The position numbers and the translations under genes were made by a program. This document shows positions 19,054 through 29,700 of a stretch of DNA of 64,000 nt, in pieces; the first letter of the stretch is position 1, and the number at the start of each line of letters is the position of its first letter. Under the pieces are notes generated by a model. It was not told the DNA's origin. It did not search any database and saw only the letters and a program-made list of their open reading frames with translations. Source of the DNA: Toxoplasma gondii ME49 (Eukaryota > Apicomplexa > Conoidasida > Eucoccidiorida > Sarcocystidae); assembly GCF_000006565.2 (NCBI RefSeq), contig NC_031480.1:3197529-3261528 (forward strand), written 5' to 3'.

Positions 19054-22000
19054 TCAGCGCAGAGAGAAGGCGCCTCGAGTTCCTGTCGCGCGTTCCACGT
19101 CCCTCACCGGCGCCTTCTCTTTGACTTCTTCTGCACTGTCTTCTCGTCGCTGGCCTCCTTCTCTCGCCTCTTCTCCCTTTTCTTCTCGCTCTCGCGTTGC
19201 TACGTGATGTCGCAGCTCGTCTCTGCTTCGCGTATCTGCTGCGACGTCTTCGGCCTCTGCCTGTCCTCCCTCTGCTGCATGTTCTTCGGCTCCTTGGTCG
19301 GTTCGTTCGCCTTCATGCTCGACAGCTGCACCTTCGTCTGCTTTCGCTGCGTGTCTGATTCTGTCGCCATCTGTTGCTGGCTCTTCGCTTCGTCCTTCTT
19401 CTCCATGTCTGTCGCTGTGAGTCCTACTCGCCTTTGCGGCGTCGTTGAGAAGCACAGCCAGTCTGAGTTGCGTAGGGAGAAGCTTCTCTCGCGCGCGTCG
19501 TTGTTTTTCTTCGACTCGTCGTCGCCTCTCTCTCGCCTTCGCTCGTCGTTCTCGCGCTTCAAGAAGGAAAGCGTCTGCTTCGCCCTCTGTGTCGCCTTCG
19601 AAGTTCTCCAACGCAGTCTCAGGAAAAACTGTTCTCGCCTCTGGAAACATGTCCCCTTGTTCTCGCCCTCTTTCTTCTCTCTCGTTTGCCTTGTCGCTCG
19701 CACCGTTCTCCTCCTTCTTCTCGCCGACTTCTTCCTTCGCTCTCTCTTCCTTCTGGCTGCCCTCACCGACCTCTTTCGCTGTTTGCGTCTCGCGTTCCCC
19801 ATCGGTCGCTCCGAGCACCTCACCGTCCTCTCTGTGTCGTCCTATCCCCTCTGCTCTGTGTCGAACAACTTTCGCTTTGCATGCGCGGCTGCAGCATCCG
19901 TGGAGAGCGTCGGCGCAGTCGGTGCATAGGAGGATGCGCGCATGGCACGAGGTGTATTGACAGTTGGTGTAGAAGGCGGATTTCCTTTTCTGACACGCAC
20001 TGCATGCGGCGAACAAATGGGAGGTGACTCGGCGCGTCATTCGGTGGTCGAAAACGTACAGACTGCCAAGAAAAAAGCTGCGCTTGTCGAGGAAGGACGA
20101 CGGAGAGGCATCCCGAGGCTTACACTCCGTATCCGACGAAGAGAGAGCGAGGCTGCAGAGGCGGTCTCTCGCCTTCGCCGCTTGCTCCGCTGAGGCCTCG
20201 CGTTCATCAAGGAATTCGCGATTGCCTTTCGGCTCCCCGCTAGCGGCTGAACTACTTGCGGACAGTCCTGGGGGCGCCTCGAGTGCGGTGTCTCGCGACG
20301 GTGGTTCTTTCTCTCCCTCGTCTTCCGCCTCGACAGTTGCAGAGTTTTGCAGACGTTTCTTGCTCTCCTTCTCCAAAGTCTGCAGATACTCCACGTAACG
20401 GAGAACGCCGCCCTTCAGGCGAAAAACGCAAGGGATGCCCAGCCTCTGCTTCACATATGCCCCAGCCTTCACACAACGAATTCCCCCTGTACAGTACATC
20501 ATCACCTCGAGCTCTTCTTTTCTCTCTTCTTCTCGAGTTTCGTCTCGGCCGTCGCCAGCTCGCTTCTCTCCTTCTGCGTCTCCTTCTGCGCCTTCTCTTT
20601 CGTCTTGTCGCCTTTCGTCCCCGCCAAGCGAGCGAGAGGAAGACTGGAAGGAAGGAGCAGGTGAAAGAGGAGACGGAGAAGAGGCAGCGGGAGAGAAAGC
20701 AGAGGAAGCATATTCAGGCGACCGCTTCTCTTCACTGGTTTCGGCTCGGGAGGATCCTGGCAGACTTGTGTGACGAGCCAGAACAGTGCGGAGAGCGCCG
20801 TCGGATCCAAAGCTCTCGGAAAAAATATTGGTGTTTAGAGGCACCGCTCCCTTGAAGAATCCAATGTCTGACTCGTACATGTTGCGACAGTCCAAGAGCA
20901 CGATTCTCTTCCGTCGCCGTTGCTCCCGCGTCTCGCCCTCGCCTGCGCCATGGTCTCGCTTCCCCGCCTCCAGGTCGCTCGCCTCTCTCGTCTCTCTCGC
21001 CTGTTCCTGTTCTGCCTCGCTCTGCAGCTTCAGCATTTCGCGCAGCTTCGCTTCCCATTCCTTTGGCTCCAGTTCAACTCCGCAGTCGTTCCAGTCCAAG
21101 TCCTTCAGTCCCCAGTCGCTCGCGGCCAGTGGCGGCACCTCTGGAGACGCCGGCGACATCTCTGGGGACCTGCGTGGAGCTCCGTGTAAAGCCTCGGCGG
21201 CCGCAGCTGCTGTTCGCGCTCTGAACGACGTTTTTCCCCTTCGATCGGTAGCGCGCGGCTCCGCTGTGGAGGCCCCGTCAGCGAGGATTTGATGTCGCAC
21301 GCGAATGCAAAGGTCCTCAAAGGGTGGCGCATGCGAACGCGCGCGGGCGTCGGGTGCCTTGGCTTCAGCGGCCGCCTCAAACAGCAGTCCGTCTGCACTC
21401 GCGTTTGCGTCGCCTTTGTTTCGGTGCGCTTCGTCGCAAGGCCGGTCGGAGGGAGCGTCTTCCTCGGCTCCCGCCTGACCGAAATACTCCTCGGCATCCA
21501 TCTCCCATGGGTCGAGGTTGATGGCGACATGCTGCCGCAGTTCAGGGAGAAGCTGGAGAGAAGCGTAAAAGTGAGGAAGGTGCTCTGCCGGCACAGCTAG
21601 CTGGCCGTTTATCCCCTCTGCTGCGACGTACGTACGCCCCAGAATCCCCAGCGGCGTCCATGCCAGACGCAGAATCTGCGCGATCTGCTCCGGACGCGGA
21701 AAAGACACAAATTTGTAGAAAGACACCAGACGAAAGCGAGACGCGCGCTGTTTCGACGGTGACGCAGACGAAGAAGAGAGAGGAGAAGGCGACAATGGTG
21801 AAGAAGACGGGGGACAAGGCGGCAACGAAGATGACGAAGATGATGAAAATGAAGAAGAAGAACGTGGACTCGACGCAGCCGCAGCGGCAGGTGACAGAGA
21901 AAGAAGAAAAGGAGCAACAGGAGGAGGGGGCCAATGCGGAGCTGGCGGGGGAAGAAGAAAGAAAGTGAGGACTTTATCCTGAGATGTGGAGGACATGTTC

Positions 22001-24168
22001 GGAGGAGCGGGCTTCACTCGCAGCAAGCGAACGGGATGGGTCGCCTCCCTCTGTTCAGTTCGTTCCTCGTTGTCTTCTCGTCCTTCGTCCTCAAGTCGAC
22101 GCCGGGATGCATCGGCTGTTTCCTCTCCTTCGACTGAGCCGTCTTGCGCGTTCTGATTCTCCTCGGAGTCCTCAACTCCATGAGCACACAGTGGCACCCG
22201 AAGGTACTCGCGCAACGGCGCGCCATATGCCTCGAACAGCAACGCTCGAAAGTCTTCATCTGTCTCAATCAGAATCGAGTCTCCACTCTCTGCTCTCTCC
22301 TCTGTCCGACCGTCGTCTCCTTCGTCTCTCTCCTCAGTTTCCTCTCCTCTTGTCTCTCCTCCTTCTTCACCTCCTTCTTCGCCGGCGCCGAGTGCCTCTG
22401 GAACTGTCTCGGGGCCTGCCGCGCGTCGAGAGCTGTGCATGCGCGCGCGCTTCTCCACCCATCGGTAGGCGAGCCGCAGCGGCACCCCGTAGTAGTCAGC
22501 CCAGGCGTGAGCGCTCCGAGCGGCCGCCATCATGTCTTCGAGCCGGAGAGGCTCTGCGTTCGATTCGCAGTCTTTCAGCGGAGTGGGGACGGCGGTCTGC
22601 GCTCGCTGTCGAGCTGGCGCTGTGTCCTCCCCGCCCTCCGCGTTCGCTGCGCCTCCCGAGGCGCGGCGCAGAGTCGCCAGGAGTCGCTCCAGAGGGAAGA
22701 AGACTCGCCGACGCGTAGCGCTGGCTGGCAGGTGCAGACAGCGAGCCAGCTGGGGATCCACGTGGACTCGGACGGGCAGCAGCACCCGCAAAGGGAGGCC
22801 ATGCGGCCGACCTCTCTGCGGAGGCTCGGTCTGCGGCGCACCGCCGGCTGACGCAAATGGCGAGACGAAAGGAAACGAGGAAGAACAAGCAGACGAAGAG
22901 GAAGCAACTGGCGAGAGCGAAGACCATGGAGAAGAAGACGAGGAAGAAGACGAGCAAGAAGACGAAGAAGAAGACGAAGAAGAAGATGAGGAAGATGAAG
23001 AAGCGAGGTAGGAAGAGGAGTCGCCAACGATCGTCGGGGGTCGACTATGGCGGACGATGTTGCATCGAGGACAGCCGAGAGACGCGTCGGAGTTTCTCGA
23101 GCTCTCATCCCCACCTGCAACTTGCGGAGAACTCAAAGCCGATGCATGCTCGAGAGACGAAGCGAAAGAAGAAGGAGATGAAGAGGAAGACAAAAACGGT
23201 GACGACGGAGGAGCAGCTCCAAAGGACTTCCGAGACTGAGGGATTGAAGGCCTTCTTGACAGAGACGAAGACGATGAAGGTGAGGGTGGAAGAAAGTCGG
23301 AGAAAGAAGGCAAGGAGGACCGAAACGCGCGGCGTTTGCCGGTAACGACGACACGGTGGGAGGCGCGAGAGAATGAACAAGACGCGAATTCTGGAGGAAA
23401 GAGACCTGGCAGTGTCCTCTGCAGACCTCCACATCCTTTCTGTCCCCAAGTCGAGTCCAGGAAAGAGAGGGAGAGAGGAGACAGACGCGGAGTGAACCTC
23501 CTGAGACAAAGGGCAGGAGCCCCCACTGACGAAGCGGAAGAAGCGGGAGACGGATCGAACGACAAAGAGGAAGGAAAAGTGACATCGAGAGAGGAAGACG
23601 ATCCTGCCGGTGATGCAGAGCCTAAAGAGGTTGTCAACCTTGCAGGGGCGTCGAAATCGAACGGGAGAGACACCGCCCTCGACGGGGAAGAGAAGCCGGA
23701 GGAGGAGGGAGGCGCGAAGTACGAGGAGGAGTTGCGGAGCACCTGAAGCGAAGACGCAGTGTGAAGGAAAGAGAAGAGAAGAGAGAAGACAACCAAAGGA
23801 GAACCGAGAACAGCCCCCAAGCGGCGCCTTTGCTTGCGAGTCCGACAACGCAAAGACACAGAGCAACGAACGCCGGGAGACGCAGACAAACGAAAACCCG
23901 AAGAAGAGCGAAATGGAGTTGAAGAACATGAAGAAGAAGAAGAAGAGGGAGAAGAAGAGGGAGAAGAGGAATCAGAGATGCGAGAAGAGGGGGGAAACGA
24001 CTGGGGTGACGTGGAAGACGGAAACGAAGCGAGGAACGAAGACCGTCTCCAAAGAAAAAAACATTCGCACGGAGAGGGAGCACGACATGGCGAATGGTCC
24101 GGTCGCGATGCATGCGGAGACGAGGAAAACAGCAAAAGCTGTTCCATTGGTGTCGTCAGCTTCTCCAT
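19054..24168 (-). CDS. Giant TrhO-type (YceA/UPF0176) rhodanese, probable tRNA uridine-34 hydroxylase
   Basis: Bacterial TrhO hydroxylates uridine-34 in tRNA. This single 1,704-residue frame has every TrhO landmark, embedded in low-complexity sequence. They are: the N-terminal domain at about residue 800-890 ('FRLVSFYKFVSF', 'GRTYVAAEGINGQLAVP', 'INLDPWEMD'); the rhodanese core 'IVLLDCRNMYESDIG' and 'FFKGAVPLNT'; the catalytic loop 'MMYCTGGIRCVKA' at about residue 1225 with its Cys; 'VFRLKGGVLRYVEYL'; 'LYVFDHRMTRRV'; and a Cys cluster at about residue 1400-1435 ('CSACQKRK', 'CTDC', 'CCSRACK'), the family's likely zinc site. ATG 24168 was chosen because the frame has no ATG further upstream. 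It follows an acceptor-like TTCTCTTGTTCACAG, so a 5' UTR intron is likely. A run of about 30 serines and long poly-Ser and Glu/Arg tracts flank the domains. Bacterial members have only about 300-350 residues. An organelle location is possible but unproven. Confidence 0.85.
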   Translation of the reverse strand: MEKLTTPMEQLLLFSSSPHASRPDHSPCRAPSPCECFFLWRRSSFLASFPSSTSPQSFPPSSRISDSSSPSSSPSSSSSSCSSTPFRSSSGFRLSASPGVRCSVSLRCRTRKQRRRLGAVLGSPLVVFSLLFSFLHTASSLQVLRNSSSYFAPPSSSGFSSPSRAVSLPFDFDAPARLTTSLGSASPAGSSSSLDVTFPSSLSFDPSPASSASSVGAPALCLRRFTPRLSPLSLSFLDSTWGQKGCGGLQRTLPGLFPPEFASCSFSRASHRVVVTGKRRAFRSSLPSFSDFLPPSPSSSSSLSRRPSIPQSRKSFGAAPPSSPFLSSSSSPSSFASSLEHASALSSPQVAGGDESSRNSDASLGCPRCNIVRHSRPPTIVGDSSSYLASSSSSSSSSSSSSSSCSSSSSSSSPWSSLSPVASSSSACSSSFPFVSPFASAGGAPQTEPPQRGRPHGLPLRVLLPVRVHVDPQLARCLHLPASATRRRVFFPLERLLATLRRASGGAANAEGGEDTAPARQRAQTAVPTPLKDCESNAEPLRLEDMMAAARSAHAWADYYGVPLRLAYRWVEKRARMHSSRRAAGPETVPEALGAGEEGGEEGGETRGEETEERDEGDDGRTEERAESGDSILIETDEDFRALLFEAYGAPLREYLRVPLCAHGVEDSEENQNAQDGSVEGEETADASRRRLEDEGREDNEERTEQREATHPVRLLRVKPAPPNMSSTSQDKVLTFFLLPPPAPHWPPPPVAPFLLSLSPAAAAASSPRSSSSFSSSSSSSLPPCPPSSSPLSPSPLSSSSASPSKQRASRFRLVSFYKFVSFPRPEQIAQILRLAWTPLGILGRTYVAAEGINGQLAVPAEHLPHFYASLQLLPELRQHVAINLDPWEMDAEEYFGQAGAEEDAPSDRPCDEAHRNKGDANASADGLLFEAAAEAKAPDARARSHAPPFEDLCIRVRHQILADGASTAEPRATDRRGKTSFRARTAAAAAEALHGAPRRSPEMSPASPEVPPLAASDWGLKDLDWNDCGVELEPKEWEAKLREMLKLQSEAEQEQARETREASDLEAGKRDHGAGEGETREQRRRKRIVLLDCRNMYESDIGFFKGAVPLNTNIFSESFGSDGALRTVLARHTSLPGSSRAETSEEKRSPEYASSAFSPAASSPSPLSPAPSFQSSSRSLGGDERRQDEREGAEGDAEGEKRAGDGRDETREEERKEELEVMMYCTGGIRCVKAGAYVKQRLGIPCVFRLKGGVLRYVEYLQTLEKESKKRLQNSATVEAEDEGEKEPPSRDTALEAPPGLSASSSAASGEPKGNREFLDEREASAEQAAKARDRLCSLALSSSDTECKPRDASPSSFLDKRSFFLGSLYVFDHRMTRRVTSHLFAACSACQKRKSAFYTNCQYTSCHARILLCTDCADALHGCCSRACKAKVVRHRAEGIGRHREDGEVLGATDGERETQTAKEVGEGSQKEERAKEEVGEKKEENGASDKANEREERGREQGDMFPEARTVFPETALENFEGDTEGEADAFLLEARERRAKARERRRRVEEKQRRAREKLLPTQLRLAVLLNDAAKASRTHSDRHGEEGRSEEPATDGDRIRHAAKADEGAAVEHEGERTDQGAEEHAAEGGQAEAEDVAADTRSRDELRHHVATREREEKGEEAREGGQRREDSAEEVKEKAPVRDVERATGTRGAFSLR

Positions 24169-24404
24169 TTGGAACTGTGAACAAGAGAAAGAAATCTCAT
24201 TGAGAGGCTCGGAGGCTACTGCGCAGGGCCGCCGACCGGCCAGCGACTGCTGTGCGTTCGATCTGGAAACATTCGAGCTCTCAGACTGTCTAAAGAGGAA
24301 TGTTTTCTCTGAAGACACTCTGTGAGCAACTACTTCCGTTACTCGTCTCTCCACTCCAGTAATTTGCTTGGCAGCCAAGAAGAGCTTCCAGTTGCATACG
24401 CATT

Positions 24405-24411
24405 TGCATGC
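24405..24411. promoter_or_regulatory. TGCATGC motif
   Basis: Exact palindromic TGCATGC, a motif enriched in Toxoplasma promoters. It lies 237 nt upstream of the TrhO-type ATG. Confidence 0.45.
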
Positions 24412-24518
24412 ACACGGACTTAACGGTCTCTGAGCAACGACGCATGCGCAGAGAGAAGTCCAAAACTTAGACTGACGGCTAAACGTTTAGTAGAGAGAGA
24501 CCTCCATTCTCAATGACA

Positions 24519-24525
24519 TGCATGC
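24519..24525. promoter_or_regulatory. TGCATGC motif
   Basis: Second exact TGCATGC copy in the divergent promoter region. Confidence 0.45.
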
Positions 24526-24687
24526 GCTGATGACGAGTCACCGGAACTCATTTCACTTCCCTGTATGTCTCTCTATATGAACATGTACGTAGATATCAAT
24601 ACAAGAATCTGTATGTTTATATGTATCTATGTATTTTAGAGCTTCCAGGAGGTCGAGACACGGTGTGCCGATTTAAAAAGCAGAAGT

Positions 24688-24694
24688 TGCATGC
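24688..24694. promoter_or_regulatory. TGCATGC motif
   Basis: Third exact TGCATGC copy in the divergent promoter region. Confidence 0.45.
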
Positions 24695-25069
24695 AGCAGT
24701 GCAGTAGAAAGGCTTGGTCGAATCGCCGGACAACGCAGCGAGTTGGCGCGTATCTCCTTCTCGCCGTCTTTCTCTGCTTCTTCCCAATTTTTTCTCGGTC
24801 TGTCGCAAGTAGAGAAGCTGGAAGTAGCGTGCCGTTCTGACTTGTCTCGCTCTGAGGTCCACCGCAGTCTGCTGTCTCAGCCTGGGGGTTCTTCCAGGAA
24901 GGCAGAACTTGGAGCGACGCTCGCAAGTAGTCTGCACACAAAGCGGAAGTCAAGTCGCGAGGAGCGATGCAGCAGCAGAAGGAGATAGACAGACACAGAA
25001 GGAGGCAGAAGGAGACAGGCTGTGGAGCTTTCTTTCCTCAGAGAAAATGTTTAAAAGGAGAAACGCGGC

Positions 25070-25076
25070 TGCATGC
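25070..25076. promoter_or_regulatory. TGCATGC motif
   Basis: Fourth exact TGCATGC copy in the divergent promoter region. Confidence 0.45.
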
Positions 25077-25819
25077 ACGCAATGAGTCTCGGCGCAGAGA
25101 CCCGCGCGAAAGGTCACTGTTTTTCGCAGAACGCCAGCTCAGTTTTTTCGCTGAGAAAGGCGAGACGCGAAGCAAAGGCAGCGTGTGTCAAAGCGTTTGT
25201 GTTGTGGTGAAGTCACGTTTTCTCCCGAGGAAACAAGCAAAAATACGGCTCAAATTCCTCCTCTCCTCGCGGCTCTCTGCGAGAGGCGCAGTCTGAGGCT
25301 TTGCCGAACAGGCGCACCTGCCTCATCGCAAGAAACGCCGTTGCCACCGGTACGATTCTTCTTCTCGCTTCTTCTTCCCCACTCTCCCTTCCGCTTGTCC
25401 TTTCTTCTTCTCTTCTCCTCTTCTAGTCTCCTCCATAAGCGAGCCACCGCGGAAAACGAGATGCCTGCTGCACCTACCTGGGGAAGGCTTGCTCGCTCTT
25501 GTCAGCGTCACGAAAGAGCTCCTCTCTCCTGAGTCATGTTGTCGGCGTATCAGTCTGCTTCTTCTAGGGAGGTTCTCCGCGCAAGAATTCTCGCAGGAGA
25601 GAGCTCCTCTCTCTGCCTTCTGGTCGACGCTTCAGTCCTCTATTTTGCAGGCCCTCCCTTCAAGAAAAGTCTGTCTCTCTGTCGCTCAAAGGCAAGGACA
25701 CTGTGCGTCTCTTCACTGCATCTCCTAGCACGTTCAGTTATTCTTCTGAAGCAGCTCAAACGCGTGGACCCACCTCCGTTTTTCGCGTCATTTCGCTACA
25801 AATGCATCTATCCATACAA

Positions 25820-25945
25820 CAACAGTTGCATATACATACATATACATACATATACATACATATATGTACATACATATACATACATACATATATGTACATA
25901 TATATATACATATACATACATATGTATATATATGTATATGCAAAT
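25820..25945. repeat. TACA/TATA microsatellite
   Basis: Tandem CATA/TACA units mixed with (TA)n, about 125 nt. Confidence 0.95.
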
Positions 25946-26779
25946 GGTTTTGTAGATATGCATTTCATGGATATTTCTTTGTCGCTAGGTAGGCACCAAG
26001 AGGCCGGAGGCCTGATCGACATTGGTGAAGGCAGGTGTCTTGTCCTGTTGTGTGTGAGGGGAGCGTCGATCCCCTTTTCTGTACATCTGACTGGTCCTTC
26101 GCCTCTTTGTCTTTTGGTCAGGAAAGGGACGTCAACAGGGACTGAGAGGCCTGCGACTGGAGACAAGCAGCGGCACGCCGAGGAGACGCGACAGACAAAG
26201 GAAGTCTCTCAAAACGACCTCTGCTCGCGAGGCCGATCCGCGCATGGGCCGCGATGTGAGACTCAGCGCTCGCGGAAAAACGAAAATGTTGGCGCATGCG
26301 CTCGACGCGCGTCCCGACGTCTCAAAAACGCGTCTTTTCGGGAGCTCGCGTCGGGTGTAGGTACACCTGAGGACGCAGGCGCGCGGCAGGGCGGGAGACG
26401 GAGAGACTCCGGAAGAAGAGAAGGCGGAGAAGGAATGGATGCAGGGAAAGAGTCAAATAAGAAAGCAAGCGTTTTCTCGGGCAGAGTCGAAGGAGAGACA
26501 AAAGAGGAGCGGAGGCGCCTCGGAGCGCGTCCGCGCGTCGAAGCGAGGTCTTCTGCTCCCCCACAAGACGGGAGCCAAGCCCCAAGAGGAAAATCGTGTT
26601 TTCTGTCCTGCTTCTCCTCTGTAGTTCTCCCTGGAGTCGCGTCTCTTCTCTCTCTATTGCGCATCTGTTCCTTCTCTCCGTTCATCTTTTCCTTCTCTCC
26701 GTTCATCTTTTCTCGGGATCCGCCAGCTGTTTTAACGCGACCTTCTCTGTGCAGAACTCGCTGTGTTGCTGCTGGAACG

Positions 26780-29700
26780 ATGGCGACGCCTCTGCTTTTG
26801 CGGCGCCACATTGGCAGTCTCCGTGGGTTCTTCGCTTTTCTGTTGCTCCTTTCGCGTCCCCTCTCTGCCCCAGTTTCCGATGCCTTTTCTCCCCTTGATC
26901 CATCGCCCCGGCTCTTCTCCGCTGTCGCAGCGTCTTCTCCCGACCTCGAACAGTCGTGGCTGGGATCTGCCGCTTCTTCTGACTCTCTTTCTTCGTTTCT
27001 GTCTTCACTGTCGTCCTTTTTCTATCCTTCCTTCTCTTCCTCTCAGTCTCCCCTTCTGTCCACCACTGCGACATCTTCCCCTGCGTCCCCCCCCTGCGCC
27101 TTTTCCTCCTGTCCTCCACAGCCTCTCTCGTCAGCCTCGGACACCGGCGATACCGGCGCGAATATGTCTGTGCCTTGGTCGCTCTTCGCTTCATGTCCTC
27201 GCTTGATGTCCCCTGTGAATGCCTCCGACTTCTCTTCTTTGTTTTCGTCGCATTTGCCTGAAACACGCGAGCCCCCGACGCCTCCACAGGCTTCGGCCTC
27301 TGCTGCTTCTCCAGATCACTCGGTTGTCGACCGAATCACAGCTTTTTTCTCGCCTCGTGAGCGCGTCTCTTTTCCGCTCCACGGTGTCGCCAGCTGGTCC
27401 TTTTTCAGTCTCTTCGCGCTTCTACGCAACTTGCTTGCCCTCGCAGCTTCCACCATTCTGCTCCTTTCCAGAGCGACGCTTGCTCTCTCTCTTCCTCTGC
27501 TCTCTCTCCTCGGATCTCTCCCTCACTGCTTCGTCTCTCTGTTCTCCTCGCTTTCCCTCGGCGCCATCGTGACGCTCGCCGCAACTGCAGGCTTCCTCAC
27601 TTGGTGTTGCCTGGATCTGACCAACATGTCGAGAGTCAATCTCTACTTTTCCGGAGCCTTCATGGGCGCCACACTGCAGCAGTAAGTCTTGCTCGCCAGC
27701 TGCTCACCTGCCTGAACGGAGTTGATCCCTTCTTCCCTACCGTGGCAGAGATGTCGGCTAAAGCTTCGTGAATGCCTTTTCGCGTGAGACTTCAGTTTGT
27801 GCGTTTCTGAGGTTCTGTCGCGATCTTCCGTCCTGAGTCTTGAGACTCTGTCTTATGCATGCTGCTGTTTCGCCACGATACTCCTCCGGATATGGTGCAC
27901 GAAGGCAGCGCGGCGGTGGATCTCTGCTCTCGCTGAAATCGCGGAGACACCGACGCTGCAGGTTCGAGCCTCTTCACCCGCCTACAGACTCTGTCATGTC
28001 TCCGCCGGCCCCCGAGCGAAAGACGCGTCGCCGGAGCTGTGCGGGAGATCCAGAGCTCGATTCTTGCGCCGCGCGCGTAGACACTACGAAGCAGTGGAAG
28101 CAGCCTATGCTAACCAAGTTCTGCTGCTTCTCTGTCTGTTGAGAGCGACTTCGTCGACTTGCTGGAAACCAGGCGGAAGCGCCAGAGTGTGTTTCCACGG
28201 GTGCTTTCTTGCCGGCGACATTTGAAGTTGGACAAGTCGAGTTGAGGATTTGCCCGTCGTTCGCTCTTTTGTTTTTTTCTCGCTCTTCGCCTGGTCGCCT
28301 CTCTGCCGCGGCTCTGTGCGTCTCTCCCTCCTCTGGTTCGAAGGCCGAACGCTGGACTGGCTCTCCAGGGCGTTGTGTTCCCCTGAAGGCGAATTCGAGT
28401 ACACAGCAGCAGACACACACTGCCACTGGACCGTAGACTCGGCAGGCTCTGTCTCTCTTCTCTCTCTGTCGCCGTCGTTCCAGATTCTGTGTTTTCTCTC
28501 ACTTCTTGTATGTTCTGTGCGTCCGGCTGTCTCTGCAGGTGCGAGTTTGCTCGGCGCTCCTATCGTCCGCCTTTCTACGTTTTCTCCACTCTCCTACAAC
28601 ATTTCGTTCTCTATCTAAGCGTCTTGCCGCGAGCGCGACACCCGGCGGCTGCGTCCGACGCGCCTGAGAATCCGAAAGCCTCGAAGAGCGCCTTCTCTTT
28701 GCTTGCACTGCTGCGGCTTCTTGCCGGTGTCTGCACAGCTCTCCGCCAGCTTCTTTCGCCTGCCGGTCGGTCTCGCGTATCACTGTTCTTTCAGTCTCCA
28801 CATCTCCCCAAAGACACCGAGGCATCTCTTGCATCTTCCTTCTCGTCCTCTCCGCCTTTTGCTTCCTCTTCGCCTTTTGCTTCCTCTCCACCGTTCTCGC
28901 GCGTTTCTCGTTTGTTGTCGGCGTCTCCGCTTCTTCGCAGCTGGGTCTTTTCGTCTTTTTTCCGGAGGGTCTCTGCGCGCCTGGCTGCTCTCTGCATGCG
29001 CCTGCATCTGTTTGTCAACCTCCCCCAGCGCCCCGCCTTGACTGCGCACCGACAGCTGCTGCAGCATCCCGGCTCTGGTGCAGTGTCTTCAGTCGACTGG
29101 CTTTTTCTGCCGAGTTTCTCCATGGCGGCGCATGCCAGAAGGGTGGCTCGCCAGGAGAGGCGGCTGCACGCAGCGACTGCCCCCAGCCTGCGCCTGTCCT
29201 CTCGAGGACGCAGCAGCCGCGACAGCGCGGAGCGTTCGTTTGCAGAAGACGGGCAGAGTTTCGGCGCGAGAGGCAAAGCAGCAGAGAGGGTCGGAGGCCG
29301 CGCATGTGAAGCGCGAGAGGCGGCGCATGGCCCGGAGAGATACGAGGCGGTCTCCCACAGTTCGGAGAGCCGCGCAGAGACGCTGTACTCGCAGCCGCGC
29401 GCGCAGATGCCGTCTGGAGACAAATCGAGGCTGGTTCCGCTGCAACAAGCAGGGAAGGAGGAGCCTGCCTCGTCGCTGCATGCAGCGCTTGGACGAGAAG
29501 GCCTGGCGCGCGGGGGCAGTGAGGGTGGGGCCGAGCGACGCGAAGAAAAGGGGAGAAACGACTACAGAGACGATCCGCACAGTCCGCATCTGTTCTTCCG
29601 AGGCCTCATCTTTGTTGTGGGAGACGAGTTCCTGACAGGCCTCGGGGGCGCGCAGACAAGCTGGCGTCTTTCGACGCAGGCGAAGCAAGCCGGAACAGAC

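Larger units (their letters stand above)
24169..26779. other. Divergent intergenic region between the TrhO-type and YheT-type genes
   Basis: It separates two oppositely transcribed genes and should contain both promoters. Four TGCATGC copies lie at 24405, 24519, 24688 and 25070, and a long TACA/TATA repeat at 25.8-25.9 kb. A plus-strand frame continuous with the hydrolase runs upstream from 26780 to 25703 but crosses the microsatellite and is not believable as protein. Confidence 0.65.

Noticed and set aside
22144..24325. Several overlapping plus-strand frames rich in Lys/Glu/Arg
   Set aside because: Mirror images of the poly-Ser and Arg-rich tracts of the TrhO-type gene.
25703..26779. Upstream extension of the hydrolase reading frame
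   Set aside because: It runs through a TACA/TATA microsatellite and has no start context; ATG 26780 starts a signal-anchor and has A at -3 and G at +4.
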